A DNA stretch of 64,000 nt from Desulfatiglans sp. (GTDB lineage: Bacteria > Desulfobacterota > DSM-4660 > Desulfatiglandales > HGW-15): contig JAAZBV010000156.1 of assembly GCA_012513605.1 (NCBI GenBank), forward strand, positions 27,270-91,269. The letters run 5' to 3'. This document shows, piece after piece, positions 9,120 through 18,077 of the stretch. Numbering within the stretch: the first letter of the stretch is position 1; every line of letters starts with the position of its first letter. A program made the position numbers and the translations under genes. The notes under the pieces were generated by a model, which was not told the origin of the DNA, did no database searches, and was given only the letters and a program-made list of their open reading frames with translations.

Positions 9120-9572
9120 ATGGAAGATATCCAATTTTATTATATCTGTAAAATTGAAAGTAATTTAGCAGAAATCATTCGTGGTTGGGTAGCAGAACAA
9201 GTAAAACAACATCAACCACGTTTATGTTGTGAAATAGATAGTATATCTTTGGAGAGGTCAGTTGAATTAATTAAAGATATTTATACTAAGGAACAAGACC
9301 AATATTATTTTATTTTATCTGATGAAGGTGGAAAAAGTTCTGTTTATATTCTTCATATAAAAGGGTTATTTCATTTTGCTAAAAAGATGTTTATAAAAGA
9401 AGTTACATTCAGTGTAGTAAATCCTTCTGGTTTTGGAGGATGCACATTTGATTTAACTTGTACGGATGATGGAAGGTATGAGTTTTTTGCTGCAGCGTGG
9501 AAAGACCAAGAAAAATTAATAGAAAATATTAGCGTTATTGAGAAGAAAACTAAAATTTTCAGAGGTAATTAA
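9120..9572 (+). CDS. Hypothetical protein, candidate immunity protein
   Basis: A 150-residue soluble protein with no family I recognise. It has no signal peptide or membrane segment, is fairly acidic at the start, and carries aromatic-rich strands such as DQYYFILSDEGGKSSVYILHIKG. It lies 517 bases after an RHS toxin tip and in the same orientation, and its base composition is as AT-rich as the toxin tip, unlike the core genes that follow. Immunity genes commonly occupy this position, so an immunity role is inferred from context alone. GGAGG lies 13 bases before the ATG; an ATT at 9111 would be better spaced. The stop is immediately followed by the frame leading into the TPR gene. Confidence 0.55.
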   Translation: MEDIQFYYICKIESNLAEIIRGWVAEQVKQHQPRLCCEIDSISLERSVELIKDIYTKEQDQYYFILSDEGGKSSVYILHIKGLFHFAKKMFIKEVTFSVVNPSGFGGCTFDLTCTDDGRYEFFAAAWKDQEKLIENISVIEKKTKIFRGN

Positions 9573-9604
9573 TGTTAATCATTAATAAAAAGAGGGAACA
9601 GATT

Positions 9605-10306
9605 ATGCCAGCAATTAGAAAAGATAAATTGATAGCGATTTTTTGTATTTTAGTGTTTGGATTCACCGGGGTTGCAATGGCCCAGGAAAAAATAACAGAT
9701 GCATCATTAACCGGCCTCATTTCGGAAGGAAAGGCATATCTTGAGAAAGGAGACCTTTCAAATGCTGGTAAAAAAATACAGGAGGTCTATGAAAATGCCA
9801 TAAAAGTAAAAAGCAGCTTAAACACTGCTGTATCTAAAGATCTGTCTGACGCCCTTTTTAAAGTGGGTGATGCAGTGTTACAAAAAGAGGGATCAGGCAA
9901 AGTTAAAGGCTGGGCTGATAAATCCATTGAGATTAACAACCGGAATGATGATTCTTACCTGCTGCTTGCTCGGGTATATTACGATGGAAAGGATTATGCA
10001 AAGACAATTAATGCTGTAAATACAGCAAACAATATTAAGAAGAGGGCCAATAATTACCTGTTACTGGCATTTACACGTCTCAAGGAAAAATCGTACCAGA
10101 AGGCTATTAACGATTGCAGTGCAGGACTTAAAAATAACCCCACTGCCAAAGAAGCATCTGCCTTATTAAACATGAGGGGCTTTATATATAATGTAACCGG
10201 AGACAAGGAAAAGGCAAAAAAAGATTATCTTGATGCATATAACATAGACCCTGAGAATAAAGCAGCAAAAAATAATTATGATAATTTAAAGAAACTGGAA
10301 TCATGA
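9605..10306 (+). CDS. Exported tetratricopeptide-repeat protein
   Basis: A 233-residue protein with a signal peptide (MPAIRKDKLIAIFCILVFGFTG, cleavage near VAMA-QE), then helical repeats. Clear TPR units are seen around residues 110-220: DDSYLLLARVYYDGKDYAKTI, NYLLLAFTRLKEKSYQKAI and SALLNMRGFIYNVTGDKEKAK. TPR proteins serve as protein-binding scaffolds; this one would act in the periplasm or outer envelope. The ATG at 9605 is chosen because AGAGGGA lies seven bases upstream and it gives a canonical signal peptide, whereas an in-frame ATG at 9572 would add a poorly fitting leader. It may be co-transcribed with the preceding small gene. The binding partner is unknown. Confidence 0.8.
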   Translation: MPAIRKDKLIAIFCILVFGFTGVAMAQEKITDASLTGLISEGKAYLEKGDLSNAGKKIQEVYENAIKVKSSLNTAVSKDLSDALFKVGDAVLQKEGSGKVKGWADKSIEINNRNDDSYLLLARVYYDGKDYAKTINAVNTANNIKKRANNYLLLAFTRLKEKSYQKAINDCSAGLKNNPTAKEASALLNMRGFIYNVTGDKEKAKKDYLDAYNIDPENKAAKNNYDNLKKLES

Positions 10307-10796
10307 CAGGGGCTTCTCCCGACAGTTACATATGCCTATGATAATGCCATAATGTTTAAAAGTGGGCAGTATGTAAAAGGTGTCTGCCGATGACTCTTGG
10401 TAAATTTACATATAAGAAGTGGTGTGTCACCCTACACAGTTGACAGAAATGACTTCTGTTAAGCAGTAATATAAAGGCAGTTGAAGATTAATAACTTTGA
10501 CTGCCTTGAATTTTTTATGCGTGGTTGAGGGAAAATCAGACATCAAAATATTAACAGTAACTATCCTTCTTTTGAAATAAGATGCGGAGCGTCAAAGCAA
10601 AATGTTTCCAAGGTGACCATGGGAACAAGACTAACATACCCCCTCCATAATCCTTCCCACCTGGGGAGGAAAAAAGAAAAATTAAAGAGAGATCGGGAAA
10701 AAATTCCGCCCCTAGAAAAATAACTGGATTCCAGTCTGGATGTGAATGACGTGGTGTGTATGGATTTCCTATGCCTTTTATTTGATGTCCTTGGGT
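10307..10796. other. Intergenic region without recognisable gene
   Basis: These 490 bases separate the TPR gene from the AbiEii remnant. I see a GC-rich imperfect dyad near 10646-10663 (CCTTCCC-ACCT-GGGGAGG) and a degenerate repeat at 10724-10751. No coding or RNA gene was found. Confidence 0.5.
10724..10751 (-). repeat. Diverged copy of the dispersed intergenic repeat
   Basis: Read on the minus strand, CGTCATTCACATCCAGACTG then GAATCCAG parallels the element at 4432-4465, sharing CGTCATTC at one end and GAATCCAG at the other with a changed centre. It supports a dispersed repeat family in this genome. Confidence 0.45.
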
Positions 10797-11111
10797 TTAA
10801 AGGAAATTAGCAGTGCTTAACATTTTTATCCAGTCTTCAAAATCAGCCTTCATTTTGACCCAGTCAAATGGCTCAATAATATTTATTTCAGGTTCTGATT
10901 CTGCATCCTTGAAATAGGCCAGACTCCTTATTACATGCCAGATGTCCCTGTTTTTATATTTTTTTATATAAAGCTTAAGATATGCTTCAAGCGGCTTAAA
11001 TTTATTTATAAGATAATAGAGATCAACAAAATCTTTTCTTGAGCTCCTTGAGCCCCTTGAGGCAATTGCAGAAAGCTTCATACATGCGATATCATCATTC
11101 CCGGCAATCAA
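10797..11111 (-). pseudogene. AbiEii/type IV toxin nucleotidyltransferase remnant (C-terminal part)
   Basis: About 104 codons remain. The stretch DIACMKLSAIASRGSR followed by RKDFVDLYYLINKF is the conserved C-terminal part of AbiEii-like nucleotidyltransferases, the toxins of type IV toxin-antitoxin and abortive-infection systems. Full-length proteins are about twice as long, and the N-terminal nucleotidyltransferase GS/DxD core is absent. An in-frame stop (TGA) lies a few codons upstream of the first usable TTG at 11111. No AbiEi-type antitoxin gene is adjacent. It reads as a decayed fragment in the accessory stretch, though a short product is formally possible. Confidence 0.65.
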
Positions 11112-11191
11112 GAATGGTTTAAGTCATATGAAAATAATCAATATATATCAAGTTATTCAATATAAAAATTCAAGGAAGGAAGACTATTTCG

Positions 11192-11221
11192 TTGACATAA
11201 ACCCTGTGTAAAATTTATTCT
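11192..11221 (+). promoter_or_regulatory. Possible sigma-70 promoter for ispG
   Basis: TTGACA at 11192-11197 is followed after 18 bases by TATTCT (11216-11221), about 30 bases before the ispG GTG. The -35 box is consensus and the -10 box matches four of six positions. Confidence 0.4.
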
Positions 11222-11250
11222 ATCTCTGTAATCTATCTGAGGCATAAACA

Positions 11251-12321
11251 GTGACTGAACAATATACGAAAAGAAGAAAGAGCAGGCAGGTATCATTAAA
11301 CGGGTTCCCTATTGGCGGTGATGCGCCTGTATCGGTTCAATCCATGACAAATACCGATACCAGGGATGTTAGAGCCACCACAAACCAGGTTAATGCATTA
11401 AAAAACGCAGGGTGTGAAATAGTCAGGTTAGCCATACCTGATGATGAGGCAGCCGCAGCATTTGCTGAGATAAAAGCCAGTACCGATATACCTTTGATAG
11501 CGGATATACATTTTGACTACCGCCTTGCTATTGCCACAATCAAAGGAGGCGCTGACGGCATCAGGATCAACCCCGGCAACATTGGCGGAAGGGAAAATGT
11601 TGAAAGGGTGATCCGTGAGGCGGAAAAGCATAATACATGCATAAGGATCGGGGTAAACGCCGGCTCTCTGTCAAAGCACCTCCTTGAAAAATATGGCCAC
11701 CCCACACCGGAGGCAATGGTTGAGAGCGCGCTTGAACATATTGCCCTGTTTGAAGAGCTTGATTACCGCAACATAAAGATCTCACTTAAATCTTCAAATG
11801 TCCTTCAATGTATCAAGGCATATGAGCTGCTGGCCGAGAGGACTGATTATCCCTTTCACCTGGGCATTACAGAGGCTGGGAGTCTAATATCCGGCACTGT
11901 TAAAAACGCCATTGGCATAGGGGCGCTGTTACTAAAAGGTATCGGTGACACAATGAGGGTATCCCTTTCAAGGGACCCTGTAGAAGAGGTTAAGGTTGCA
12001 TACGAAATATTAAGAGCGCTTGATCTGAGGCACAGGGGTATTGAGATCATATCATGCCCCACCTGCGGCAGGTGCGAAATTGATCTTTTCGGGATCGTGG
12101 AAAGGGTTGAAAAGGAGCTTAACGATATTGTAACCCCCTTAAAGGTGGCTATAATGGGTTGTGTGGTAAATGGCCCCGGTGAGGCAAGAGAGGCGGATAT
12201 AGGTATTGCGGGGGCACGGGGAAAGGGTGTCCTGTTTAAAAAGGGGGAGGTTGTTGAAAAACTCCCTGAAGATAAACTGGCAGATGTGCTGATCACAGAA
12301 GTTAGAAGGCTTATAGACTGA
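11251..12321 (+). CDS. ispG: 4-hydroxy-3-methylbut-2-en-1-yl diphosphate synthase
   Basis: IspG (GcpE), a cytoplasmic 4Fe-4S enzyme of the MEP isoprenoid pathway that reductively converts methylerythritol cyclodiphosphate to HMBPP. At 356 residues it is the compact bacterial form without the plant-type insert. Seen are SVQSMTNTDTRD near residue 28, PLIADIHFDYRLA, the RINPGNIG loop, and the cluster ligands in CPTCGRC and MGCVVNGPGEA toward the C-terminus. The GTG start has GAGG eight bases upstream. It is 17 bases ahead of rel and probably co-transcribed with it. No other MEP gene is in the window. Confidence 0.97.
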   Translation: MTEQYTKRRKSRQVSLNGFPIGGDAPVSVQSMTNTDTRDVRATTNQVNALKNAGCEIVRLAIPDDEAAAAFAEIKASTDIPLIADIHFDYRLAIATIKGGADGIRINPGNIGGRENVERVIREAEKHNTCIRIGVNAGSLSKHLLEKYGHPTPEAMVESALEHIALFEELDYRNIKISLKSSNVLQCIKAYELLAERTDYPFHLGITEAGSLISGTVKNAIGIGALLLKGIGDTMRVSLSRDPVEEVKVAYEILRALDLRHRGIEIISCPTCGRCEIDLFGIVERVEKELNDIVTPLKVAIMGCVVNGPGEAREADIGIAGARGKGVLFKKGEVVEKLPEDKLADVLITEVRRLID

Positions 12322-12338
12322 TATAGAGATGCTGACCG

Positions 12339-14480
12339 ATGATACGGCTGAATGATATTACCTCAAGACTCTTAAGTTACAACCCCAAGGCTGATACAAG
12401 CCTCATTGAAAAAGCATATGTTTATTCCGCCAAGGTACATCAGGGGCAGGTAAGGCTCTCCGGTGTGCCATATCTTTCTCACCCCCTTGAGGTGGCATAC
12501 CTTTTAACCGAGATGAAGATGGATGCCATAAGCATTGCTGCCGGCCTTCTCCATGACACCATCGAGGATACAGACGCAGAACTTACTGAAATAGAGAGGC
12601 TTTTCGGTAAAGAGGCGGCAAATATTGTTGACGGTGTAACAAAGATCAGCAAGATCCAGTTCAGCACTACAGAAGAGCGTCAGGCGGAAAATATCAGAAA
12701 GATGATCCTTGCCATGACAAGCGATATAAGGGTCATAATGGTGAAGCTTGCTGACCGCCTTCACAACATGAGGACCCTGGGATTCCATACCCCTGAAAAA
12801 CAGGTAAGAATAGCACGCGAGACACTGGATATATATGCGCCCTTAGCCGGCAGGATGGGTATCTACTGGCTCAAATCAAGCTTTGAAGACCTGTGCCTCT
12901 ATTACCTCGAACCTGAGATATACAATAAGATAAATGCGGGGATTGCTGAAAGACGCGGCGCAAGGGAGAAGTTTATACAGGAGGTTGGCGATCTTATCGG
13001 CCAGAAGGTGAGGGAGTATGGAATAGAGGCAACGATCAAGGGAAGGCACAAACATTTTTACAGCATCTACCAGAAGATGAAGGATCAGAACCTCACTGTA
13101 GACCAGGTATATGATATTGTTGCATTCAGGGTAATAGTAAACACCCTTAAGGAGTGTTATGAGGTGCTTGGGCTTATCCATTCAGCCTGGAAGCCTATAC
13201 CTGGGAAATTCAAGGATTATATCTCGCTCCCAAAGGCAAACATGTACCAGTCCCTTCATACCTCGGTAATCGGCCCCTTTGTTCAGCGCATGGAGGTGCA
13301 GATCAGGACATGGGAGATGGACAAGGTGGCAGAAGAAGGGATTGCCGCCCACTGGAAATATAAAGAGGGTATAAAAATAGGCGAGTCTGACCAGAAGCAG
13401 TTTGCATGGCTCAGGCAGCTACTGGAATGGCAGAAAAACCTCCATGACCCGAAGGAGTTCATGGAGATGGTGCAGATGGACCTCTTCCCTGATGAGGTAT
13501 ATGTATTTACACCCAAGGGGGAGGTAAAGGCATTTCCAAAAGGGGCAACCCCGGTTGATTTTGCCTACAGTGTTCATTCTCAGATAGGAGAAAAATGCAC
13601 AGGGGCAAAGGTTAACGGCAGGGTGGTGCCCATTAAATATATCATGAATAACGGTGATATTATTGAGATTATCACCTCCAATAAACAGCATCCAAGAAAG
13701 GACTGGCTTGACTTTGTAAAGACAACAAGGGCCAAATCAAGGATAAGGCAGTATATCAAGGTAGAGGAAAGGGATGAAAGTATATCTATTGGAAAAAATA
13801 TCCTTGAAAAGAGCCTTGAACAACTGCACATCAATACCTCCAATATTGCAAAAAACAAGGACATCCTGGATGTGGCAAAGGAGATGTCCTTTCAGACCCT
13901 GGAAGACCTTTTCGCCAATATTGGTTATGGAAAGATTTCTGCCAGTCAGGTGGTCACCAGACTGAAAGAGAAGCTCGGCATTGAGAAGGAAGTAGATGTC
14001 GGGATTGTCCAGAAGGTCGTTTCAAAGATAACAAGAAAAAAGAGCAGCAAGGGCATAAGGGTAAAGGGCATTGATGACATGCTTGTGAGGTTCGCCAACT
14101 GCTGCAGGCCGCTTCCTGGTGAACGCGTGCTTGGGTTTATAACGAGGGGCCGCGGGGTTACGATACATAAATACAATTGCAGCCACATACTTGACTCTGA
14201 TCAGGAAAGGCTGGTCGAGGTGCAGTGGGACCCTGCAAAGGATGATGTTTACACGGCCAAGGTAAGGGTAACCTCTGTTGACAGAAAGGGGGTACTTGCT
14301 GATGTGAGCGCCATAATATCAAAAAAGGAAGCCAATATTATCAATGCTGAGATAAAGACTACAATGGATAAAAAGGGTATATCCCATTTTACTGTACAGG
14401 TGACAAGCTATAAACAGCTTGAGGAAATAATGGGAGCGATTAAAAAGGTAGAAAACGTGTTAATCGTAGAAAGGGTATAA
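12339..14480 (+). CDS. rel: Bifunctional (p)ppGpp synthetase/hydrolase (RelA/SpoT)
   Basis: A 713-residue long RSH protein that makes and degrades the alarmone (p)ppGpp. The hydrolase HD domain carries intact HD and ED residues (LLHDTIEDTD, residues 71-79), so hydrolysis is expected. The synthetase domain has GRHKHFYSIYQKM and YQSLHTSV. A TGS domain follows (YVFTPKGEVKAFPKGATPVDFAY), then a zinc-type cysteine region (RFANCCRPLPGE) and a C-terminal ACT domain (VRVTSVDRKGVLADVSAIIS). It therefore looks bifunctional rather than a RelA with a dead HD domain. It follows ispG by 17 bases. The name spoT would also be used; the single copy seen here fits Rel. Confidence 0.96.
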   Translation: MIRLNDITSRLLSYNPKADTSLIEKAYVYSAKVHQGQVRLSGVPYLSHPLEVAYLLTEMKMDAISIAAGLLHDTIEDTDAELTEIERLFGKEAANIVDGVTKISKIQFSTTEERQAENIRKMILAMTSDIRVIMVKLADRLHNMRTLGFHTPEKQVRIARETLDIYAPLAGRMGIYWLKSSFEDLCLYYLEPEIYNKINAGIAERRGAREKFIQEVGDLIGQKVREYGIEATIKGRHKHFYSIYQKMKDQNLTVDQVYDIVAFRVIVNTLKECYEVLGLIHSAWKPIPGKFKDYISLPKANMYQSLHTSVIGPFVQRMEVQIRTWEMDKVAEEGIAAHWKYKEGIKIGESDQKQFAWLRQLLEWQKNLHDPKEFMEMVQMDLFPDEVYVFTPKGEVKAFPKGATPVDFAYSVHSQIGEKCTGAKVNGRVVPIKYIMNNGDIIEIITSNKQHPRKDWLDFVKTTRAKSRIRQYIKVEERDESISIGKNILEKSLEQLHINTSNIAKNKDILDVAKEMSFQTLEDLFANIGYGKISASQVVTRLKEKLGIEKEVDVGIVQKVVSKITRKKSSKGIRVKGIDDMLVRFANCCRPLPGERVLGFITRGRGVTIHKYNCSHILDSDQERLVEVQWDPAKDDVYTAKVRVTSVDRKGVLADVSAIISKKEANIINAEIKTTMDKKGISHFTVQVTSYKQLEEIMGAIKKVENVLIVERV

Positions 14481-14561
14481 ATAGTTACCGCTCCCTTTCC
14501 CTTTAAGTATATAATGGATCAGACTGTTCATTCAAATGACAGCAGAAAAGGAATATGAATG

Positions 14562-14747
14562 CTATTTGGTTATAAGCCCTGTCTTGATGCAGCCGGTGCA
14601 CACCTTCATCCTTTTTGTCTGACCGTTCTGAACGGTTTTTACCCTCTGCAGGTTTGGAAGCCAGAGCTTTTTTGATTTATTATGAGCATGGCTTACCTTA
14701 TATCCAACCTGCGGCCTTTTTCCGCAAATATCGCAAACTCTTGACAT
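14562..14747 (-). CDS. rpmB: 50S ribosomal protein L28
   Basis: A 61-residue L28 with the start [20 protein letters not shown] and, at the C-terminus, [13 protein letters not shown]. The two CxxC pairs make this the zinc-binding (C+) form, which depends on zinc supply; other bacteria have cysteine-free paralogues. AGGAG precedes the ATG. It stands alone between convergent rel and divergent mpl. No rpmG gene is adjacent. Confidence 0.96.
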   Translation of the reverse strand: MSRVCDICGKRPQVGYKVSHAHNKSKKLWLPNLQRVKTVQNGQTKRMKVCTGCIKTGLITK

Positions 14748-14818
14748 TGTATGACTCCTAATATTGAATATGAGCCCGTCAATATAGATTTTAATTTTTA
14801 AAAAGGCAATAGAATTTT

Positions 14819-16279
14819 ATGGAACAGATAAAAAATATATCAGATGCAAAAAGCGGCTTAAAAGCGGCGCTTAACAGGGTCCCTGAAAGGCTTGAGCATA
14901 TACATCTCATGGGGATCTGCGGAACAGCCATGGCCTCATTGGCCGGAATATTCAAGGTAAAAGGGTATCATGTGACCGGATCAGACCAGAATGTGTATCC
15001 GCCCATGAGCACCATGCTTATGGATATGGGGATAGAGATCAAAAAGGGCTATTCAGGAGAAAATCTATCTCCCCGCCCGGATCTGGTAATAGTCGGAAAT
15101 GTCATCACAAGAAATAACCCGGAGGCCATGCGGCTGTCTGAGATGGATGTGAATTATCTCTCATTACCACAGGCGCTCAATGCATTTGCCATTCAGGGCA
15201 GAAGGTCGGTGGTAATCGCAGGTACCCACGGGAAGACCACTACCACTGCACTTGCTGCATGGCTTCTTGAAGAGACAGACATTGAACCGGGGTTTATGGT
15301 AGGGGGGATTCTTAAAAATTTTGGCAGCAGTTTCAGGCTTGGGAGAGGTGATTATTTTGTGGTGGAAGGCGATGAGTATGATACTGCCTTTTTTGATAAG
15401 GGGCCTAAATTCCTCCATTATTCACCTCTTATAACAATAATTACAAGCATTGAGTTTGATCATGCGGATATATACCGTGACCTTGACCATGTTATCTCAA
15501 GTTTCCGCAGGCTTATAGAGATCATTCCTTCTCATGGTCTCTTAATAGCAAATTTGGATGATCCTATAGTGAATGAGGAGGCAAAAAGGGCAAGGTGCAG
15601 GGTCATTACATATGGTTATAATGAGGCAGCCATGTTCAGGGCTGTAGATATAAGTGATGAAGAGGATGGGACACATGTGAAGATACTAAAGGATGGGAAG
15701 GATTATGTAAACCTGATAAGCCCGCTGTATGGCAGGCACAATATATCAAATACCCTCTCTGTTATTGCCCTCACCGATCATATCGGGATAAAACCAATAA
15801 AACTGCCTGCCGCGATCGCATCTTTCAGTGGTGTAAAGAGAAGACAGGAGATAAGGGGAGAAAAAAATGGCATACTGGTTCTTGATGATTTTGCACATCA
15901 CCCCACTGCAGTAGAAAAGACCATAGAGGCTGTAAAGGAAAAATACATGGGGAGACGCATTATTGCAGTGTTTGAACCCAGATCAAACTCAAGCCGCAGG
16001 GGCGTGTTCCAGGAGATGTACAGCAGGGCGTTTGATAAGGCAGACATGGTATTTATCCCTGAACCACCACTAATGGAAAAGGTGCCTATCGATAACCGGT
16101 TTTCTTCACAGGGCCTTGTGGAGGCCATGAAAAAAAGGGGTATCAATGCCTTTTATGGAGAGAACACAGACAGGCTTATTGAGCTGATTTTATCAAACAC
16201 CGGTAAGGGGGATGTGATCCTTATCATGTCAAACGGCGCTTTTGATAATATTCATGATAGGGTGTTGAAAAAAATTTAA
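14819..16279 (+). CDS. mpl: UDP-N-acetylmuramate:L-Ala-gamma-D-Glu-meso-DAP ligase
   Basis: A 486-residue Mur ligase of the Mpl type, which re-attaches recycled murein tripeptide to UDP-MurNAc in the cytoplasm. Domain order is a Rossmann-like N-terminal UDP-binding domain (HLMGICGTAMASLAG, residues 29-43), the ATP loop GTHGKTTT at 135-142, EGDEYDTAFFDKGPKF in the central domain, and the C-terminal DDFAHHPTAV motif. The EGDEYDTAFFDKGPKF run separates Mpl from MurC, which is the main alternative. The ATG at 14819 has only a weak ribosome site. It is divergent from rpmB. Confidence 0.93.
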   Translation: MEQIKNISDAKSGLKAALNRVPERLEHIHLMGICGTAMASLAGIFKVKGYHVTGSDQNVYPPMSTMLMDMGIEIKKGYSGENLSPRPDLVIVGNVITRNNPEAMRLSEMDVNYLSLPQALNAFAIQGRRSVVIAGTHGKTTTTALAAWLLEETDIEPGFMVGGILKNFGSSFRLGRGDYFVVEGDEYDTAFFDKGPKFLHYSPLITIITSIEFDHADIYRDLDHVISSFRRLIEIIPSHGLLIANLDDPIVNEEAKRARCRVITYGYNEAAMFRAVDISDEEDGTHVKILKDGKDYVNLISPLYGRHNISNTLSVIALTDHIGIKPIKLPAAIASFSGVKRRQEIRGEKNGILVLDDFAHHPTAVEKTIEAVKEKYMGRRIIAVFEPRSNSSRRGVFQEMYSRAFDKADMVFIPEPPLMEKVPIDNRFSSQGLVEAMKKRGINAFYGENTDRLIELILSNTGKGDVILIMSNGAFDNIHDRVLKKI

Positions 16280-16316
16280 AAATATTTTAGGTAAATAGGA
16301 TAACACAATTTTTTTA

Positions 16317-16370
16317 CCACGGAGAACACGGAGAGCACGGAGTGAAAAATTAAAAGTTAAATCTCCGTGG
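16317..16370. repeat. CACGGAGA tandem repeat with inverted arm
   Basis: Three near-copies of CACGGAGA/GCACGGAG lie end to end from 16318 to 16342. CTCCGTGG at 16363-16370 is the exact complement of CCACGGAG at 16317-16324, so the transcript could fold. Located between mpl and the ABC operon. Short elements of this look recur in intergenic DNA of related bacteria, as I recall; the role is unknown. Confidence 0.5.
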
Positions 16371-16425
16371 TTAGCTATAAAGATGTACGTCATATGTCAC
16401 TGAATTTATGATCAGGGAGAGAACT

Positions 16426-17361
16426 ATGATTAATGCTGAAGGATTGACAAAGTTCTACGGCACACAGTGTGCTGTGGATAATATCAGCCTCAATATCAGG
16501 AGAGGCGAGATCGTTGGCCTTCTTGGGCCAAACGGGGCAGGAAAGACAACAACATTGAGGATGCTCACCGGGTTTCTTATGCCATCATCAGGCAGCATCA
16601 GGATCAAGGATATTGACATAGATGAAAACCCTCTGAAGGTCAAAGGCCTTATCGGGTATCTTCCTGAATCCGCCCCCCTGTATAATGAGATGCTTGCCTA
16701 TGATTATCTCAAATATGTGGCTGAGATCAGGGGTATTGAAAAGGGGCATATTGAATCCAGATTAAAGTATGTTGCTGACCTGTGCGGTATTAACGAGGCA
16801 ATGCACAAACCAATAGGCACACTCTCAAAGGGCTATAAACAGAGGGTGGGGCTCGCCCACGCCATGATAGATGACCCAGAGATACTGATACTTGATGAAC
16901 CTACATCCGGGCTTGACCCTAACCAGATCGTTGAAATTAGGGATATCATTAGGGAGATAGGTAAAGAAAAGACAGTAATACTCTCCACCCATATATTAAG
17001 CGAGGCAGAGGCTACATGTGACAGGATTATCATAATAAACAGGGGCAGGATCGTGGCCGATGAGGGTATTGATACAATTAAGGGCCGCATGGGAAAGGAG
17101 TTACTTGTTAACGTATCTCTGAAAAATGCCCTTTTCGAAGATGTCAGAGAGGTGTTGAGCGCTGTCTCAGGGGTAACCGGGATTACTCAAAACGGGGTTG
17201 ATCCGGGGATTCTTAAACTGGTCGTTCACTGCGGCTCTGGAAGGGATCTTCGTGAAGAGATATATAAAGAGATCAAAAAACAGACCTGGATACTTATGGA
17301 GTTTTATTATGAGGTCGAGACACTTGAAAAGGTATTCAGGGATTTAACCAGGGAGAACTGA
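16426..17361 (+). CDS. ABC transporter ATP-binding protein, GldA-like
   Basis: A 311-residue ATPase of the ABC-2/GldA type. Walker A is GPNGAGKTTT, the signature region is LSKGYKQR, Walker B is ILILDEPTSGLDP, and the switch histidine follows in VILSTHILSE. A C-terminal accessory domain of about 90 residues is typical of the DrrA/GldA group. The ATG at 16426 has AGGGAG six bases upstream and is preferred over an in-frame ATG at 16408. It is the first gene of a four-gene operon with a permease, a GldG-like protein and a DUF4340 protein. In gliding Bacteroidota the homologues support motility; here the substrate is unknown. Confidence 0.93.
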   Translation: MINAEGLTKFYGTQCAVDNISLNIRRGEIVGLLGPNGAGKTTTLRMLTGFLMPSSGSIRIKDIDIDENPLKVKGLIGYLPESAPLYNEMLAYDYLKYVAEIRGIEKGHIESRLKYVADLCGINEAMHKPIGTLSKGYKQRVGLAHAMIDDPEILILDEPTSGLDPNQIVEIRDIIREIGKEKTVILSTHILSEAEATCDRIIIINRGRIVADEGIDTIKGRMGKELLVNVSLKNALFEDVREVLSAVSGVTGITQNGVDPGILKLVVHCGSGRDLREEIYKEIKKQTWILMEFYYEVETLEKVFRDLTREN

Positions 17362-17362
17362 T

Positions 17363-18067
17363 ATGAATAAGTGCTGGAATATTTTCAAGAAAGAGTTTAA
17401 TGCCTATTTTGTCTCACCAATAGCCTATATAGTGATATCCATATTCCTGCTCGTGACAGGATGGTTCTTTTTTACCACATTTTTCATTTATAACCAGGCA
17501 GATATGAGAAACTTTTTTACACTGCTTCCGCTGGTCTTTGCATTTATTGTCCCGGCAATTACCATGCGCCTGTTTTCTGAGGAGCTTAATACAGGTTCAT
17601 ATGAGATACTCCTTACAATGCCTGTTACCTTCACCAATGTTGTTACCGGTAAGTTCATGGCTGCGGTTGCATTTATCATATCAATGCTCATACCGACCAT
17701 CTCCTACCCTATATTTATCTCCTTTATAGGGAAGCTTGACTGGGGTCCGGTCATTGCCGGGTATTTGGGGGCCATCATGCTGGGGGCAGCATTCAGCGCA
17801 GTTGGCATCTTTTCCTCATCCATTACAAGAAACCAGATTGTCGCCTTTATAATCGGCGCGGTCATATGTTTTGCCCTTACCCTTGTTGAGCGCATGATGT
17901 TTTTTGTGCCGGTTGGCCTTGTGACCCCAATTGAATATCTTGGCGCAAATGTACATTTCCAGAATGTTGCCAAGGGGGTAATCGATTCCAGGGATATCCT
18001 CTATTTCATCAGCGTCAGCTTTATCGCACTTTATGGTGCTAACCTGGTAATCCAGAGAAAGAATTAG
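17363..18067 (+). CDS. ABC-2 permease, GldF-like
   Basis: A 234-residue inner-membrane permease with about six hydrophobic segments. It opens with the amphipathic NIFKKEFNAYFVSPIAYI typical of GldF/ABC-2 subunits, and has the conserved RLFSEELNTGSYEILLTMP segment near residue 70. It starts two bases after the ATPase stop with GGGAG upstream, so translation is probably coupled. It should form the channel with the ATPase encoded just before it. Confidence 0.9.
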   Translation: MNKCWNIFKKEFNAYFVSPIAYIVISIFLLVTGWFFFTTFFIYNQADMRNFFTLLPLVFAFIVPAITMRLFSEELNTGSYEILLTMPVTFTNVVTGKFMAAVAFIISMLIPTISYPIFISFIGKLDWGPVIAGYLGAIMLGAAFSAVGIFSSSITRNQIVAFIIGAVICFALTLVERMMFFVPVGLVTPIEYLGANVHFQNVAKGVIDSRDILYFISVSFIALYGANLVIQRKN

Positions 18068-18077
18068 GAGGGGATAT

